Below are positions 33,501 through 38,700 of a stretch of DNA of 64,000 nucleotides, one piece after another. Position numbers and translations under genes: made by a program. Within the stretch, counting starts at the first letter, position 1. Each line of letters begins with the position of its first letter. Origin of the DNA: Psoroptes ovis (lineage: Eukaryota; Arthropoda; Arachnida; Sarcoptiformes; Psoroptidae); contig PQWQ01000021.1 in NCBI GenBank assembly GCA_002943765.1, positions 885,553-949,552 on the forward strand, given 5' to 3'. The notes under the pieces are model-generated. The model was given only the letters and a program-made list of their open reading frames with translations. It had not been told where the DNA came from and searched no databases.

Positions 33501-35508
33501 GTTGATCATCCATTAGTATTAGACAAGTCCGAAAAGTTCATTAGGCTTAATCCAGTATTAGTTGGTCATGAAAATCGGTCAAAACTTTTCGGACAACCTA
33601 TTAGATTATTGATAGTCATAATTTTCACAATTAATTTAATTGAATTTCATTTAGACCTAATTGATCCATTTTATTCATTTTCAAATATCACAGATTAATC
33701 TATTCGTATTCATGTTATCGATACAAATATCGATAAAATTCAACAAAGGAACATCGAATATATGTGATTATTATGGTAATAATTTACGTACATCGTTATG
33801 GCTATCAATTGTAGCCGTACCCTTGCTGGTACTGTTATGGATATTGGCGCTACTATCGATCAATGATCAATTAGATGAATTGTATTTATATTATTCATTA
33901 ACAACAATTGCTTGTTCCAGTTATTTATTCGTATCATATTGCCTTATGAATCGTCGTATACGACGTAACCTTTGGTTCAAATGTCGATTATTAACATCTT
34001 GGAGTAGTCACAATGACCAACGATCATCGAATAATGCGATCGACATTGGTGGCCACGGCATCGGCGGCTCGACCGATGAAAGCTTTTCGGCCACCCGTAC
34101 CTCGGTCACCAGCCGTAATGGTTTACAGCAGCTTCAGCAGCAACAAGGGTACTACCATTCAGGATCAACATTCGATGTGTATGGTCTCAATCGCCCGCAG
34201 CAGCAGCAACCGAATATCCACCAGAACCCAATCGAATCATCACAAATGGCAGCCATCATTCCGGATTCATCTACCACGACCAGTAGATCAACTTTGACCA
34301 AAGATTCGACTGGTATCGTTGAACCTACGGATGATGGACACGGTTCAATGGATGGCTCCAATATTGGGACCACCACCGATGATCGTAGTGATCATGGCTT
34401 CCGACATGGTCACCATCACAAGCGTCACAAACACCATAAACATCATCATAAATGCCGCCATCGGCGCCACCATCACCACCATCATCGTAAATCTAAGCAT
34501 AATCGACCGACAAGTGAAGATGATGAGGTCGCTGATGTCGTCGATAATGATTCATCATATGATTATTCAATGGAGCTAGCATCTAGTCATACATCGGATG
34601 ATGATGATGACGATGGTCAAGGTGGTAACCCTCCAACTGCCGATGATCATTCCAATCATCAATCGGATCTGCTCCGGCATCAACAACAAAATCAAATAAA
34701 TCAGCTGATCCATGATCAGCAGCGGCAGCGCCACCATGCGGCGCCCAACATGACATCAGAACCATCCAGCGATTTGTCATCGTCGAATGCACCGACAGTT
34801 ATTTATGGTACGACCAACATCAACACCAATACCAATACATTGAATCGTTCATCACCGTCATATGTTGGCCTACAGAAAGCGCCGATACCGGTACTGTTGA
34901 AGCAGACGAACGATGGTCAACATTTGATTGTTGCGCCATCTGGCGCAGCAGTGGCGCCAACGGCGACAACCACAATGATACAAAGTTCAAATTTGATTGC
35001 AATGACTGCTGCAAGTCAAGCTGGTTGCAGCAATGATCAAGTGATTTATGGCCACCATCATCCACTACCACAACAGCAACCAACGTTGCAGCAACCAGTC
35101 GAACACATTTATTCGTATGCACGTAAATCTAATCATCAGCAATCAGAGCAACCATCACATTACTCCACATTGGGACCACCACTACCACCGATGCAACCAT
35201 TGCAGCAACCCTTACCATCAACGATGCAACAACCAATCATGAGACCAATGGACGATATCGGATTACCGGCAATGCCACCACCAGTATCGTCCACGATGGC
35301 CGCAACGGCCATCGGCGGTACGTTGTATCGGAGCCATTATCCATCGATCCGAGAGAATCCGTTGCCAGCGGCCGCAGCGACATGGTCATCGAATCACGTT
35401 CGATTGCTGCAACAGCAGCAGCAGCAACAATTGCACCAACAGCCGCAGCAACATGCAGCGGCGGCGCAATTGTCGCCAGTGAATCAGGGGGAAAAATCTG
35501 ACCAATAA
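156..35508 (+). CDS. stan: Flamingo/Starry night (CELSR-type) cadherin GPCR, 3' part
   Basis: Seven-pass cadherin adhesion receptor of the core planar cell polarity pathway, acting at the plasma membrane through homophilic contacts. Certain exons: 156-551, 4131-4747, 4830-5004, 28082-31887, 31987-32495, 32695-32761, 33694-35508; phases agree at every junction and give about 2460 codons. Order seen: cadherin repeats, Flamingo box, EGF (LPFDDNLCVREPC), EGF, laminin G, EGF, laminin G, two EGFs, laminin-type EGF pair, hormone-receptor domain, GAIN domain with a GPS, seven hydrophobic helices and a tail of about 500 residues rich in Gln and His. This order is diagnostic of the Flamingo/CELSR family. 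The 5' exons (signal peptide, earlier cadherin repeats) lie outside the window. Oddities are the 23 kb intron, a GPS lacking the canonical HL/T residues, and long polyQ and polyHis tracts. The family call is very secure; the fly symbol is used by homology. Confidence 0.95.
1969..2060. mobile_element. hAT-like miniature inverted-repeat element
   Basis: Begins CAGTGATTCTCAACC, followed by a long T run, and ends with the reverse complement GGTTGAGAATCACTG. The 15-base terminal repeats are perfect. The CAGTG-nTTCTCAACC end is the classic hAT/Charlie terminal sequence. It is only 92 bases long, so non-autonomous. No clear 8-base target duplication was found, suggesting an old copy. Confidence 0.75.
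2503..2582. mobile_element. mariner-like hairpin MITE (A tips, B core)
   Basis: Left end TTGGGTTGTCCCATAAG, right end CTTATGGGACAACCT. The tips are of the CCCATAAG class, but the core carries TTCGATATAACCGGCAAG, which is typical of the other class. TA precedes the left end. Confidence 0.85.
2700..2990. repeat. GCCCGAGC-family dispersed repeat, degenerate copy
   Basis: Contains CTGACTCGGGCAAG near 2870 and CCGACTGTTAGTCGG near 2950, both shared in altered form with copies near 5500-5660, 49920-50180 and 60350-60540. Boundaries are not defined. Confidence 0.45.
2746..2780. repeat. perfect 16-bp inverted repeat with 3-base loop
   Basis: Arms AAATTTGATTGGCCAA and TTGGCCAATCAAATTT flank CTT. The arm sequence does not resemble the MITE family and I saw no second copy, so it is a unique hairpin. 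Confidence 0.85.
3683..3765. mobile_element. mariner-like hairpin MITE, A type
   Basis: TTAGGTTGTCCCATAAGTTC at the left and GAACTTATGGGACAACCTAA at the right, a near-perfect palindrome with an A/T-rich centre, preceded by TA. Confidence 0.9.
3885..4025. repeat. degenerate tandem repeat, about 17-base unit
   Basis: Roughly eight units of GGATTCAnTGATCAAn follow one another, drifting to GGATCCAGTGATCG at the 3' end. It lies about 105 bases upstream of the cadherin exon acceptor. Confidence 0.8.
4131..4747 (+). CDS. stan: Flamingo exon: last cadherin repeat and Flamingo box
   Basis: Acceptor CACAG before 4131, donor GTAAGT after 4747. The one-base phase from the previous exon gives DVNDHAPLL. 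LGKIIGRIPAYDSD starts the last cadherin repeat, and LEIMVSDG closes its body. From about 4430 the sequence NSVTIRLNRMGINEFL begins the membrane-distal Flamingo box (MAD12-like), known from Fmi/CELSR between the cadherins and EGF1. Confidence 0.92.
4830..5004 (+). CDS. stan: Flamingo exon: first EGF-like domain
   Basis: Reads ILPFDDNLCVREPCLNFEEC and ends CRCPIGFQ with one base left over before GTATGT. The LPFDDNLCxREPC start of EGF1 is highly conserved in CELSR proteins. The next exon, 23 kb away, completes a Gly codon and continues straight into DIEINLCFSNPC, so no exon is missing in between. Confidence 0.93.
5480..5660. repeat. GCCCGAGC-family dispersed repeat
   Basis: Centre GCCCGAGCGACGCTCGGGC is a near-perfect palindrome. 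It is followed by CCGACTGTTAGCACGG, similar to the copy near 2950. Boundaries unknown. Confidence 0.5.
5856..5966. repeat. inverted pair of the CCATTCATAAAT motif
   Basis: CCATTCATAAATTGTGTAC at the left and GTTACTGGTATTTGTGAATG at the right face each other about 110 bases apart. This could be a small element with the motif as terminal repeats or two independent motif copies. Confidence 0.5.
6241..6318. mobile_element. mariner-like hairpin MITE, B type
   Basis: TTAGGTTGTCCGAAAAGTTC at the left; core TTCTACGATATAACCGGCAA; the right tip is damaged (ACTTTCCGTACACCTTA). TA lies on both sides. Confidence 0.85.
6735..6785. repeat. perfect inverted pair of the CATTCACAAAT motif
   Basis: CATTCACAAATGCAGTTA at 6735-6752 is the exact reverse complement of 6768-6785. 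The arms are 18 bases with a 15-base loop, so one motif copy appears to have templated the other. Confidence 0.85.
7270..7345. repeat. GGGAAATTTCCC-type tract
   Basis: Overlapping words TTTCGGGAAATTTCCGGGAA, ACTTCCCG and CTGGAAATTTCCCCGAAAA follow one another. The words are self-complementary, so the tract can pair with itself in many registers. Confidence 0.7.
7602..7709 (+). repeat. purine-only GGA/GAA triplet tract
   Basis: About 108 bases of alternating blocks (GGA)n, (GAA)n, (GGA)n, (GAA)n and (GGA)n with no pyrimidine on this strand. In one frame it reads as poly-Glu/Lys and in another as poly-Arg; no gene context supports translation. Confidence 0.9.
8050..8129. mobile_element. mariner-like hairpin MITE, B type
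   Basis: TTAGATTGTCCGGAAAGTTT at the left and AACTTTTCGGACAACCTAA at the right; core ATTATATCGTAG. The left flank is GGGTCCATTCATA, a copy of the dispersed motif, which appears interrupted by the insertion. Confidence 0.87.
8444..8515. repeat. inverted pair of the CATTCATAAAT motif
   Basis: CATTCATAAATTCCGTAC and, about 50 bases on, GTCATTGTATATGTGAATGG in the opposite orientation. Confidence 0.5.
8830..9195. repeat. GGAAATTTCC-type tracts
   Basis: Two clusters (8835-8915 and 9080-9190) of GAGAAATTTCGCCGGGAA, GGGAAATTCC, GAGAAATTTTCCCG and similar words, separated by a roughly 150-base spacer of ordinary composition. Confidence 0.65.
9575..9680. repeat. GGGAAATTTCCC-type tract
   Basis: Dense run: CTGGGAAGTTTCCCTGGG, AATTTTCCCGGGAAG, TTTCCCAAAAAAATTTTTC, TTCCCGAAAAATTTCTC. 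One of the clearest examples of the tract class. Confidence 0.75.
9964..10044. mobile_element. mariner-like hairpin MITE, B type
   Basis: TTGGGTTGTCCGAAAAGTTT at the left, AAACTTTCAGGACAACCTAA at the right, with TA on both sides. Confidence 0.88.
10612..10633. repeat. short GC-only hairpin
   Basis: GGGGGGCTGAGCCCCCC, a perfect palindrome with a one-base centre, in otherwise AT-rich sequence. Function unknown. Confidence 0.7.
10749..10829. mobile_element. mariner-like hairpin MITE, A type
   Basis: TTGGGTTGTCCCATAAATTC at the left, AGAACTTATGGGACAACCTAA-like right end (10809-10829). Confidence 0.88.
10897..10931. repeat. unique 14-bp-arm hairpin
   Basis: GCCAAGAAAATCTA, loop TTTTTGA, TAGATTTTCTTGGC. 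Perfect arms, with no similarity to the MITE family. Confidence 0.85.
11013..11092. mobile_element. mariner-like hairpin MITE, A type
   Basis: TTAGGTTGTCCCATAAGTTT and AACTTATGGGACAACCTAA with TA on both sides. Confidence 0.9.
11270..11435. repeat. degenerate TTCYTTTGATT repeat zone
   Basis: Variants of GATTCCTTTGATTTC and TTCGATTTCTTTCAATTTC recur about every 12-15 bases with no fixed period. This is cryptically simple sequence rather than a true tandem array. Confidence 0.6.
11765..12010. repeat. CCTAGG/GGTTCTCGGG GC-rich patch
   Basis: Degenerate repeats of GGTCCCTAGGCC, CTTGGCC and GGTTCTCGGGTTCC in a 245-base zone that is strikingly G+C-rich for this window. Similar words occur at 3355-3445 and 9690-9745. 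Confidence 0.6.
12541..12573. repeat. unique 14-bp-arm hairpin
   Basis: GAATCCTTCACCGA, loop TATTT, TCGGTGAAGGATTC. Confidence 0.85.
13564..13606. repeat. CTC/TCC triplet run
   Basis: Pyrimidine run of CTC repeats with one TTC interruption. Similar shorter runs occur at 22272-22290, 25242-25270 and 55343-55370. Confidence 0.85.
13886..13965. mobile_element. mariner-like hairpin MITE, A type
   Basis: TTAGCTTGTCCCATAAGTTC at the left, ACTTATAGGACAACCCAA at the right. The core GAATGAAAAAAGTGATT is shared with the copy 195 bases downstream. Confidence 0.88.
14079..14160. mobile_element. mariner-like hairpin MITE, A type (sibling of 13886)
   Basis: AAGGTTGTCCCATAAATTC at the left, GAATTTATAGGACAACCTAA at the right. 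Both arms carry A where the family has G (ATAAATT), and the core matches the 13886 copy. Confidence 0.88.
14585..14720. repeat. GGAAATTTCC-type tract
   Basis: Words GAGAAATTTTCTCGGAAAA, GGGGAAATTTTCCTGG and CTGGGAAATTTCTC in loose succession. Confidence 0.6.
15040..15260. repeat. GGAAATTTCC-type tract
   Basis: Long tract with TTCAGGGGAAAAATG, TTCCCGAAAGTTCCC, GAGAAAATTTCCCG and TTTCTCGGAAAGTTTCCC. Translated frames give K/F/P/S-rich peptide that should not be taken as a protein. Confidence 0.65.
16644..16724. mobile_element. mariner-like hairpin MITE, A type
   Basis: TTAGGTTGTCCCATAAGTTC and GAACTTATGGGACAACCTAA, TA on both sides. Arms are almost perfect for about 30 bases, so this is one of the youngest-looking copies. 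Confidence 0.92.
17080..17150. repeat. GGGAATTTTCCC-type tract
   Basis: CTGGGAATTTTCCCGGGA, TTTCTCGGGAAAATTCCG. Confidence 0.6.
17150..17690. other. higher-GC patch inside the intron
   Basis: About 540 bases with more G+C than the surroundings and few repeats. Two overlapping + frames of 138-141 codons cross it (17015-17440, 17302-17718). Neither resembles a family I know and both start inside repeats, so coding is not supported. It could be a remnant of an older element. Confidence 0.3.
17815..17895. mobile_element. mariner-like hairpin MITE, A type
   Basis: TTTAGGATGTCCCATAAG at the left, CTTATGGGACAACCTAA at the right, followed by TA. Confidence 0.88.
18661..18740. mobile_element. mariner-like hairpin MITE, B type
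   Basis: TTAGGTTGTCCGGTAAATTT and AACTTATCGGACAATCTAA; core ATTATATCTTAG; TA on both sides. Confidence 0.88.
19301..19523. repeat. outward inverted pair GTACTGGTATTTATGAATG
   Basis: GTACTGGTATTTATGAATGT at 19301 and ACATTCATATATACCAGTAC ending at 19523 are near-perfect inverted repeats 220 bases apart. The motif points opposite to the other inverted pairs. The interval contains a GGAAATTTCC tract (19378-19480). Confidence 0.6.
19581..19659. mobile_element. mariner-like hairpin MITE, A type
   Basis: TTAGGTTGTCCCATAAGTTC and AACTTATGGGACAACCTAA, TA on both sides. Confidence 0.9.
19911..19948. repeat. unique 14-bp-arm hairpin
   Basis: ACACAGACAGAAAT, 10-base loop, ATTTCTGTCTGTGT. Confidence 0.85.
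19991..20078. mobile_element. diverged relative of the hairpin MITE
   Basis: TCAGGAGTCGTCCGAAAAATT at the left and AACTTTAAGGACAACCCCTGA at the right (ends at 19991 and 20078). The ends are CAGG rather than TTAGG, so it belongs to a sister family or is an old copy. Confidence 0.65.
20365..20490. repeat. GGGAAATTTCCC-type tract
   Basis: GAAATTTTCTCAGAAACTTT, CTTCCCGGGAACC, GAGAAATTCCCGAAAAATT and CCCCCGAAAAATTTG. Confidence 0.6.
20634..20730. mobile_element. diverged relative of the hairpin MITE
   Basis: TTGCTGTCCGAAAAATTCTG at the left and GACTTTCCGGACAGCCTATT at the right. The terminal repeats are recognisable but the core is unrelated. Confidence 0.6.
21419..21498. mobile_element. mariner-like hairpin MITE (A tips, B core)
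   Basis: TTAGGTTGTCCCATAAGTTC and GAACTTATGGGACAACCTAA carry A tips, while GGTTATATCGTAG and GGAAAATCGGCAAG form a B core. Confidence 0.9.
21677..21718. repeat. perfect inverted pair of the ATTCATAAAT motif
   Basis: ATCATTCATAAATGA at 21677-21691 and TCATTTATGAATGAT at 21704-21718, 12-base loop. Confidence 0.8.
21915..22055. repeat. GGAAATTTCC-type tract
   Basis: TTGGAAAATTTCCCGGAAA, CTTCCCGAGAAACTT, GAGAAATTTCCTCGGAAAA. Confidence 0.65.
22440..22570. other. GC-rich patch with short palindromes
   Basis: Contains GGCGCCTTGCAGGCGCC and GCGATGCCGCTTACGGTCGC. I cannot assign it; a tRNA fold was considered, but no A/B box pair is present. It may be a transposon remnant. Confidence 0.35.
23690..23900. 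repeat. GGAAATTTCC-type tract
   Basis: The densest tract of the first half: GGGGAAATTTTCTGGG, AAATTTCTGGAATTTTTT, CTGGGAAATTTTCGGG and AAATTTCCCTGGAAATTTC. The minus-strand frame across it reads ISREISRKFPRKFFRK, an artefact of the repeat. Confidence 0.75.
24180..24520. repeat. GGAAATTTCC-type tracts
   Basis: Two clusters, 24180-24245 and 24370-24520, with GAGAAATTTTCTCGGGG, GGGGAAATTTCCC, GAAAATTTCCTGGGAAAC and CTTCCCCGAGAAAACTTC. Confidence 0.7.
24746..24830. mobile_element. diverged relative of the hairpin MITE
   Basis: TTAGGCTGTCCACAAAGTTC at the left and GAACTTTTCGGACGACCCTT at the right; unrelated core. Confidence 0.65.
25421..25501. mobile_element. mariner-like hairpin MITE, variant
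   Basis: TTAGGTTGTCCGATAAGTTC and GAACTTATTGGACAACCTAA with TA on both sides. Tips are intermediate between types A and B, and the core contains GTTCATTCACAAAAACGG. Confidence 0.88.
25837..25917. mobile_element. diverged relative of the hairpin MITE
   Basis: TACTTGGGTCGTCCGAAAAG at the left, AACTTTTCGGACAACCTTT at the right, core unrelated. Confidence 0.65.
26000..26078. mobile_element. mariner-like hairpin MITE, A type
   Basis: TTAGGTTGTCCCATAAGTTC and GAACTTATGGGACAACCTAA, TA on both sides. Confidence 0.9.
26436..26518. mobile_element. mariner-like hairpin MITE, A type
   Basis: TTAGGTTGTCCCATAAGTTC at the left, AAACTTATGGGACAGCCTAA at the right. Confidence 0.88.
26646..26725. mobile_element. 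mariner-like hairpin MITE, C type
   Basis: TTAGGTTGTCCGAAAAGTTA at the left; GGATTAAGCCGAATGAAC then TTTTCGGACAACCTAA at the right. The arms pair only over the outer 20 bases, as in the other C copies. Confidence 0.85.
27500..28030. repeat. GGAAATTTCC-type tracts upstream of the EGF2 exon
   Basis: Three clusters (27505-27560, 27705-27825, 27935-28030), including TTCGGGAAATTTTCCCGAAA and TTCTCGGGAAACTTTTTTG. The last cluster ends about 50 bases before the 3' splice site. Confidence 0.65.
28082..31887 (+). CDS. stan: Flamingo large exon: EGF, LamG, HormR, GAIN/GPS
   Basis: Acceptor ACAACAG, donor GTAAGT at 31888, phase 0 at the end. In order: EGF (CDIEINLCFSNPCKNDGQC, about 28100-28215), second Cys-rich segment, laminin G (about 28420-28990, NDGEWHTVEMNY), EGF (29035-29135), laminin G (29150-29640, NDGKWHHIEAKW), two EGFs (29730-29955), paired laminin-type EGF (30000-30240), hormone-receptor domain with two Trp (30260-30440), GAIN domain (30440-31830) with a polyQ insertion (31303-31380), and GPS at about 31640-31870 ending NCSCDRTFGMAVLMD. 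The GPS has Arg-Thr-Phe where the cleavage triad His-Leu-Thr is expected. Confidence 0.95.
31987..32495 (+). CDS. stan: Flamingo exon: transmembrane helices 1-4
   Basis: Phase-0 acceptor at 31986. Begins YYYEESQLTQIT, then TM1 (SSILSMISIITLLIIWLIL), TM2 (NIVFCLFLTESIYLLSI), TM3 (HYLFQCLFTWLLIDSIHLY, preceded by a Cys) and TM4 (YYFMGYGLAAIIVALSVGV). Ends in phase 2 before GTAAGT within the second extracellular loop, DQYGNHL. Confidence 0.9.
32505..32590. repeat. GGAAATTTCC-type tract in a short intron
   Basis: GGGAAGTTTTCCCAAAAG, TTCGGAAAATTTCCC and TTTCCAGAAAGTTTCC occupy almost half of the 199-base intron 32496-32694. Confidence 0.65.
32695..32761 (+). CDS. stan: Flamingo micro-exon: transmembrane helix 5
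   Basis: 67 bases between CAACAG and GTAAGT. Joined to the previous exon it reads QYGNHLFCFISIYEGVIWG, matching the family's second-loop Cys (YGNxxxCWIS) followed by TM5 (GLVMPLCVII). Phases fit on both sides. Confidence 0.85.
32762..33693 (+). other. Flamingo intron between TM5 and TM6
   Basis: 932 bases, GTAAGT...CACAG. It holds a mariner-like element at 33519-33600, a copy of the CCATTCAAATATTC motif near 33001 and AT-rich ATGATAATGAATG runs; no coding signal. Confidence 0.8.
33519..33600. mobile_element. mariner-like hairpin MITE, C type, reversed
   Basis: TTAGACAAGTCCGAAAAGTTC then ATTAGGCTTAATCC (reverse of the C right arm), ending AAACTTTTCGGACAACCTA. The only copy in the 3' half of the gene. 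Confidence 0.75.
33694..35508 (+). CDS. stan: Flamingo last exon: TM6-TM7 and cytoplasmic tail
   Basis: Acceptor TCACAG, phase 0, stop TAA at 35506-35508. TM6 (SLWLSIVAVPLLVLLWILAL) and TM7 (LTTIACSSYLFVSYCLM) are followed by basic RRIRRNLWFKCR. The tail of about 500 residues is low complexity: Gln runs near 34130-34210 and 35410-35450, a stretch of about 34 residues that is half His (34395-34505), acidic Asp runs near 34590-34615, and Pro/Gln-rich sequence after 35050. The tail is not conserved in sequence across the family, so its length alone is not surprising. Confidence 0.93.
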   Translation: MNLFVFMLSIQISIKFNKGTSNICDYYGNNLRTSLWLSIVAVPLLVLLWILALLSINDQLDELYLYYSLTTIACSSYLFVSYCLMNRRIRRNLWFKCRLLTSWSSHNDQRSSNNAIDIGGHGIGGSTDESFSATRTSVTSRNGLQQLQQQQGYYHSGSTFDVYGLNRPQQQQPNIHQNPIESSQMAAIIPDSSTTTSRSTLTKDSTGIVEPTDDGHGSMDGSNIGTTTDDRSDHGFRHGHHHKRHKHHKHHHKCRHRRHHHHHHRKSKHNRPTSEDDEVADVVDNDSSYDYSMELASSHTSDDDDDDGQGGNPPTADDHSNHQSDLLRHQQQNQINQLIHDQQRQRHHAAPNMTSEPSSDLSSSNAPTVIYGTTNINTNTNTLNRSSPSYVGLQKAPIPVLLKQTNDGQHLIVAPSGAAVAPTATTTMIQSSNLIAMTAASQAGCSNDQVIYGHHHPLPQQQPTLQQPVEHIYSYARKSNHQQSEQPSHYSTLGPPLPPMQPLQQPLPSTMQQPIMRPMDDIGLPAMPPPVSSTMAATAIGGTLYRSHYPSIRENPLPAAAATWSSNHVRLLQQQQQQQLHQQPQQHAAAAQLSPVNQGEKSDQ

Positions 35509-35572
35509 CCGACTGTTTTGACCGATAAGTCACATATGTTGATATGTTTTGTACAAAGATAGAAAATTTTCA

Positions 35573-35578
35573 TTTATT
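35573..35578 (-). terminator. probable POLR3A poly(A) signal
   Basis: TTTATT on the + strand is AATAAA on the minus strand, about 185 bases beyond the POLR3A stop. If used, the two 3' UTRs overlap. Confidence 0.45.
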
Positions 35579-35704
35579 TTTTGCCATTCATTCGATTCAC
35601 TTGTTCAAATATCACAAATCATTTTCATTTGTTCAATATCCACCACCACACCACACTTGTCACTTGTCATTTTTTTTCAAATTTTTTTGATTAATCAATT
35701 TTCA

Positions 35705-35710
35705 AATAAA
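35705..35710 (+). terminator. probable Flamingo poly(A) signal
   Basis: AATAAA about 200 bases after the stop codon, within a run of overlapping AATAAA words. It lies only about 50 bases from the end of the convergent POLR3A coding region. Confidence 0.6.
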
Positions 35711-35761
35711 TAAATAAACCAATCAAATCAATGTGTTTTACCAGTCAAAATTTGTGTGATT

Positions 35762-38700
35762 TTACAAGTCAATATCATCAAATACACCGATCCTGGACGA
35801 CTGACCAACACCGCTGCGACACTTGTAATCAATACTTCGACCTAGCCTTGGCAGCGTCTGCGACCGTAAATCTGGTATAATATCAAAGAACCCGGTACCC
35901 ATTTTGGTCGGTGCACCGACAATAATACATTCAGAAGCTCCAAGTAAGTAATCACGATTATTATAATACGAAGCTTCATAAAGGTTATCGATGGTTCGTT
36001 CGAACTGTGGGTAAGTAAGTAAATAAAGTGTTAATTGAATTAAGGTCAAAGGTCAATCGAAGACTCACCGAAGCCATTTTAATTGTTGAACTTTTAACTT
36101 TTGAAAATCCTGACCTTGTCATACCGACAACATGACCCGATGCTGTCATTGTATCGGCAAGTAGCATCAAATGTCGTTCATCGATCGTAATCCCGTGACC
36201 TTTCATCGTCGTCTTGATTTCACTGATAATCGTTTGTCGAGCTGCTTCGATACCAAGTACGGCTGCTACCTCGTGGATGTTATTCGAAACAGTACGGCGT
36301 GGATCAATGCCATCGGTACCGAGTACATTCAAGAAGCCATTACCTTCAATCATTAGGTAATATTTACCAGCATCTTCATGTATCGTTACACGTTGTACAT
36401 GGCGATTACCCGATATGAACACTTTGGCAAGGTCATTTTCAAACATTCGTGGCAGATAAATCATGTGTTTAATGTTTGGAAATATTTTCACATAAGGATA
36501 TAGGACCTTGCATATATCGGGTTTTAGCTGGGCCGTAATAGCATCTTCAATCATTTGTTCGCTCAGATGTAGCTGTCGATAGACTGATTGATTCAGTTTC
36601 AATATGAAACACAGCTGACCATCCACAAAGGTTTGATAGATTTTTTCGCAAATTTGGTCCAAATATACGTTTTCAATGCGCAACTTGACCGATTCAGCCA
36701 GCTCCACTGAGCTTGCATTGGTCAAATGTGCATTTATGAACGGGGTCGATGGATTTTTGGTCGCATTTATAATCTCGGTAATACGTGGTACACCTTGCGT
36801 AATGTTCATCGATGCTACACCGGCAAAATGAAATGTTTTCAGTGTCATTTGGGTGGTTGGTTCACCGATTGATTGAGCACAAATTGCACCGATTGCTGTG
36901 CCTGGATCGATTTTTGATTCCAGCAATTTACGGCGGATACGCTGTAGAAATGTTTCAAGGTGCTCGGCACAAATATGCATCAGCTTGCGATTGAATCGAC
37001 GCTGAAGGCTTTCGACCTTTTCCAACCGCTTGAATATGGTTTCGTTGAAAAATTTCCACAATTTTTCCATATAAAACGGTATAATTGTCTGTATGAATTC
37101 GGGTCGTTTCAATATATTCCCTATGGTCGATCGTATTTGTTCAAGGGTCAATGAGGGCTGATCTGAATGCCGATTCAACGACAACAAATGATTCCAATAA
37201 TATTCAAAATCAGCGAATAAATCATTCGTTTCAATGTTGATCGGATCCAAATGATCATCTCCATAATCGAATTGAATAATTTCACCATCTGAATTACGAA
37301 CCGAATAATCATAGTGGACAACTAAATCTTCAAGGCCTTTGATCAGCCGCCGTTGCATGTACCCAGTTTCAGCCGTCTTTACGGCCGTATCCAGCAGCCC
37401 TTCACGGCCGGCCATTGCATGGAAAAAAAATTCAAACGGATCGAGGCCTGAATAAAATGAATTCGCAACGAAACCCCTGGCTTTCGGTGATCGATCAGCG
37501 AAATTAAAATGTGGCAATACACGTTTATTAAAACCTTCGGGTACCCGTTGATTACGAATCGATTGTTGCCCTACGCATACAGCCATTTGTGAAATGTTAA
37601 TATATGAGCCTTTTGATCCACAATTGGCCATGACCAATGGGGAATTACGATGACTAAGCTGTTTGATGCAAGCATTACCGGCATGGTCACGTATTTGTGA
37701 CAATTCCTTTAAAATCAACGATTCAAGCGTTTGTTCTCGGGTCAATCCAGTTATAGGGTTCAATATACCCCGATTAAAGCGGTCGATATAGCCTTCGACA
37801 TTGCGGTAACCATTCGATACCAGTTGTTGTTTTTGATCAATAAGGGTTTTAGTAGGTGTGACATCATCGATACCTATGGAGAATCCATAGTTCGTAATGT
37901 AAAAACTCGAAAGCCGACACAGCCGTATCATGGCATCGATCGACTCTTGGGAACTATACTCTTTGAGTATCAGGTAGAATATATTCTTCTTCGAACCACC
38001 GCCGATCACCGATTTGTCCAGGGTACCGCTGATCAGTTCACTGTTGTGGATCCATATGTCTGTGGGCCCGCAGGGCGAAATGTTTGAAATTAATTCGAAT
38101 TAGAATCAATCGAAATCTATGAAATATCAAAGGTACTTACAGCCTTCATTCAAACAAAATTCTTCATCCTTGGTGTACGATTTCAGCTTGGCTTTCAAAT
38201 TCAACGAACATCGACAATGTTCGAATGGTTTCAATATCATACTGATGATTTGTTTACCAGTCCACAGACGCTGTGGTCTCAATATGGCCGGCTGCGGTAG
38301 TCGCAGCTTACGTCGACAATCGCTACGGCTGCTGTCCAGTAGCATTCCAATCAGCTGATTAAACTCGTTACGATTATAAAATGTATCACGTTTGGTCATC
38401 AAATAAATGGATGTAATGAAATCCTGAATGGGCGATATGACTGGCTCACCGTTGCGGGGCGATGTTAAATTGAATTTCGATTGCATAAGAATGGCCGCTT
38501 CAGCTTTAGCCTCTTCGGTTTGCATAAAATGAACATTCATTTCATCACCATCAAAATCGGCATTGTAAGGTGAACAAACACATTCATTGAATTTAAATGT
38601 ATAATCTTTATGGATTCGTACCCTATGACACATGATCGACAACCGATGCAGTGATGGCTGGCGATTGAATAGGACATAATCTCCATTGATCATATGCCGC

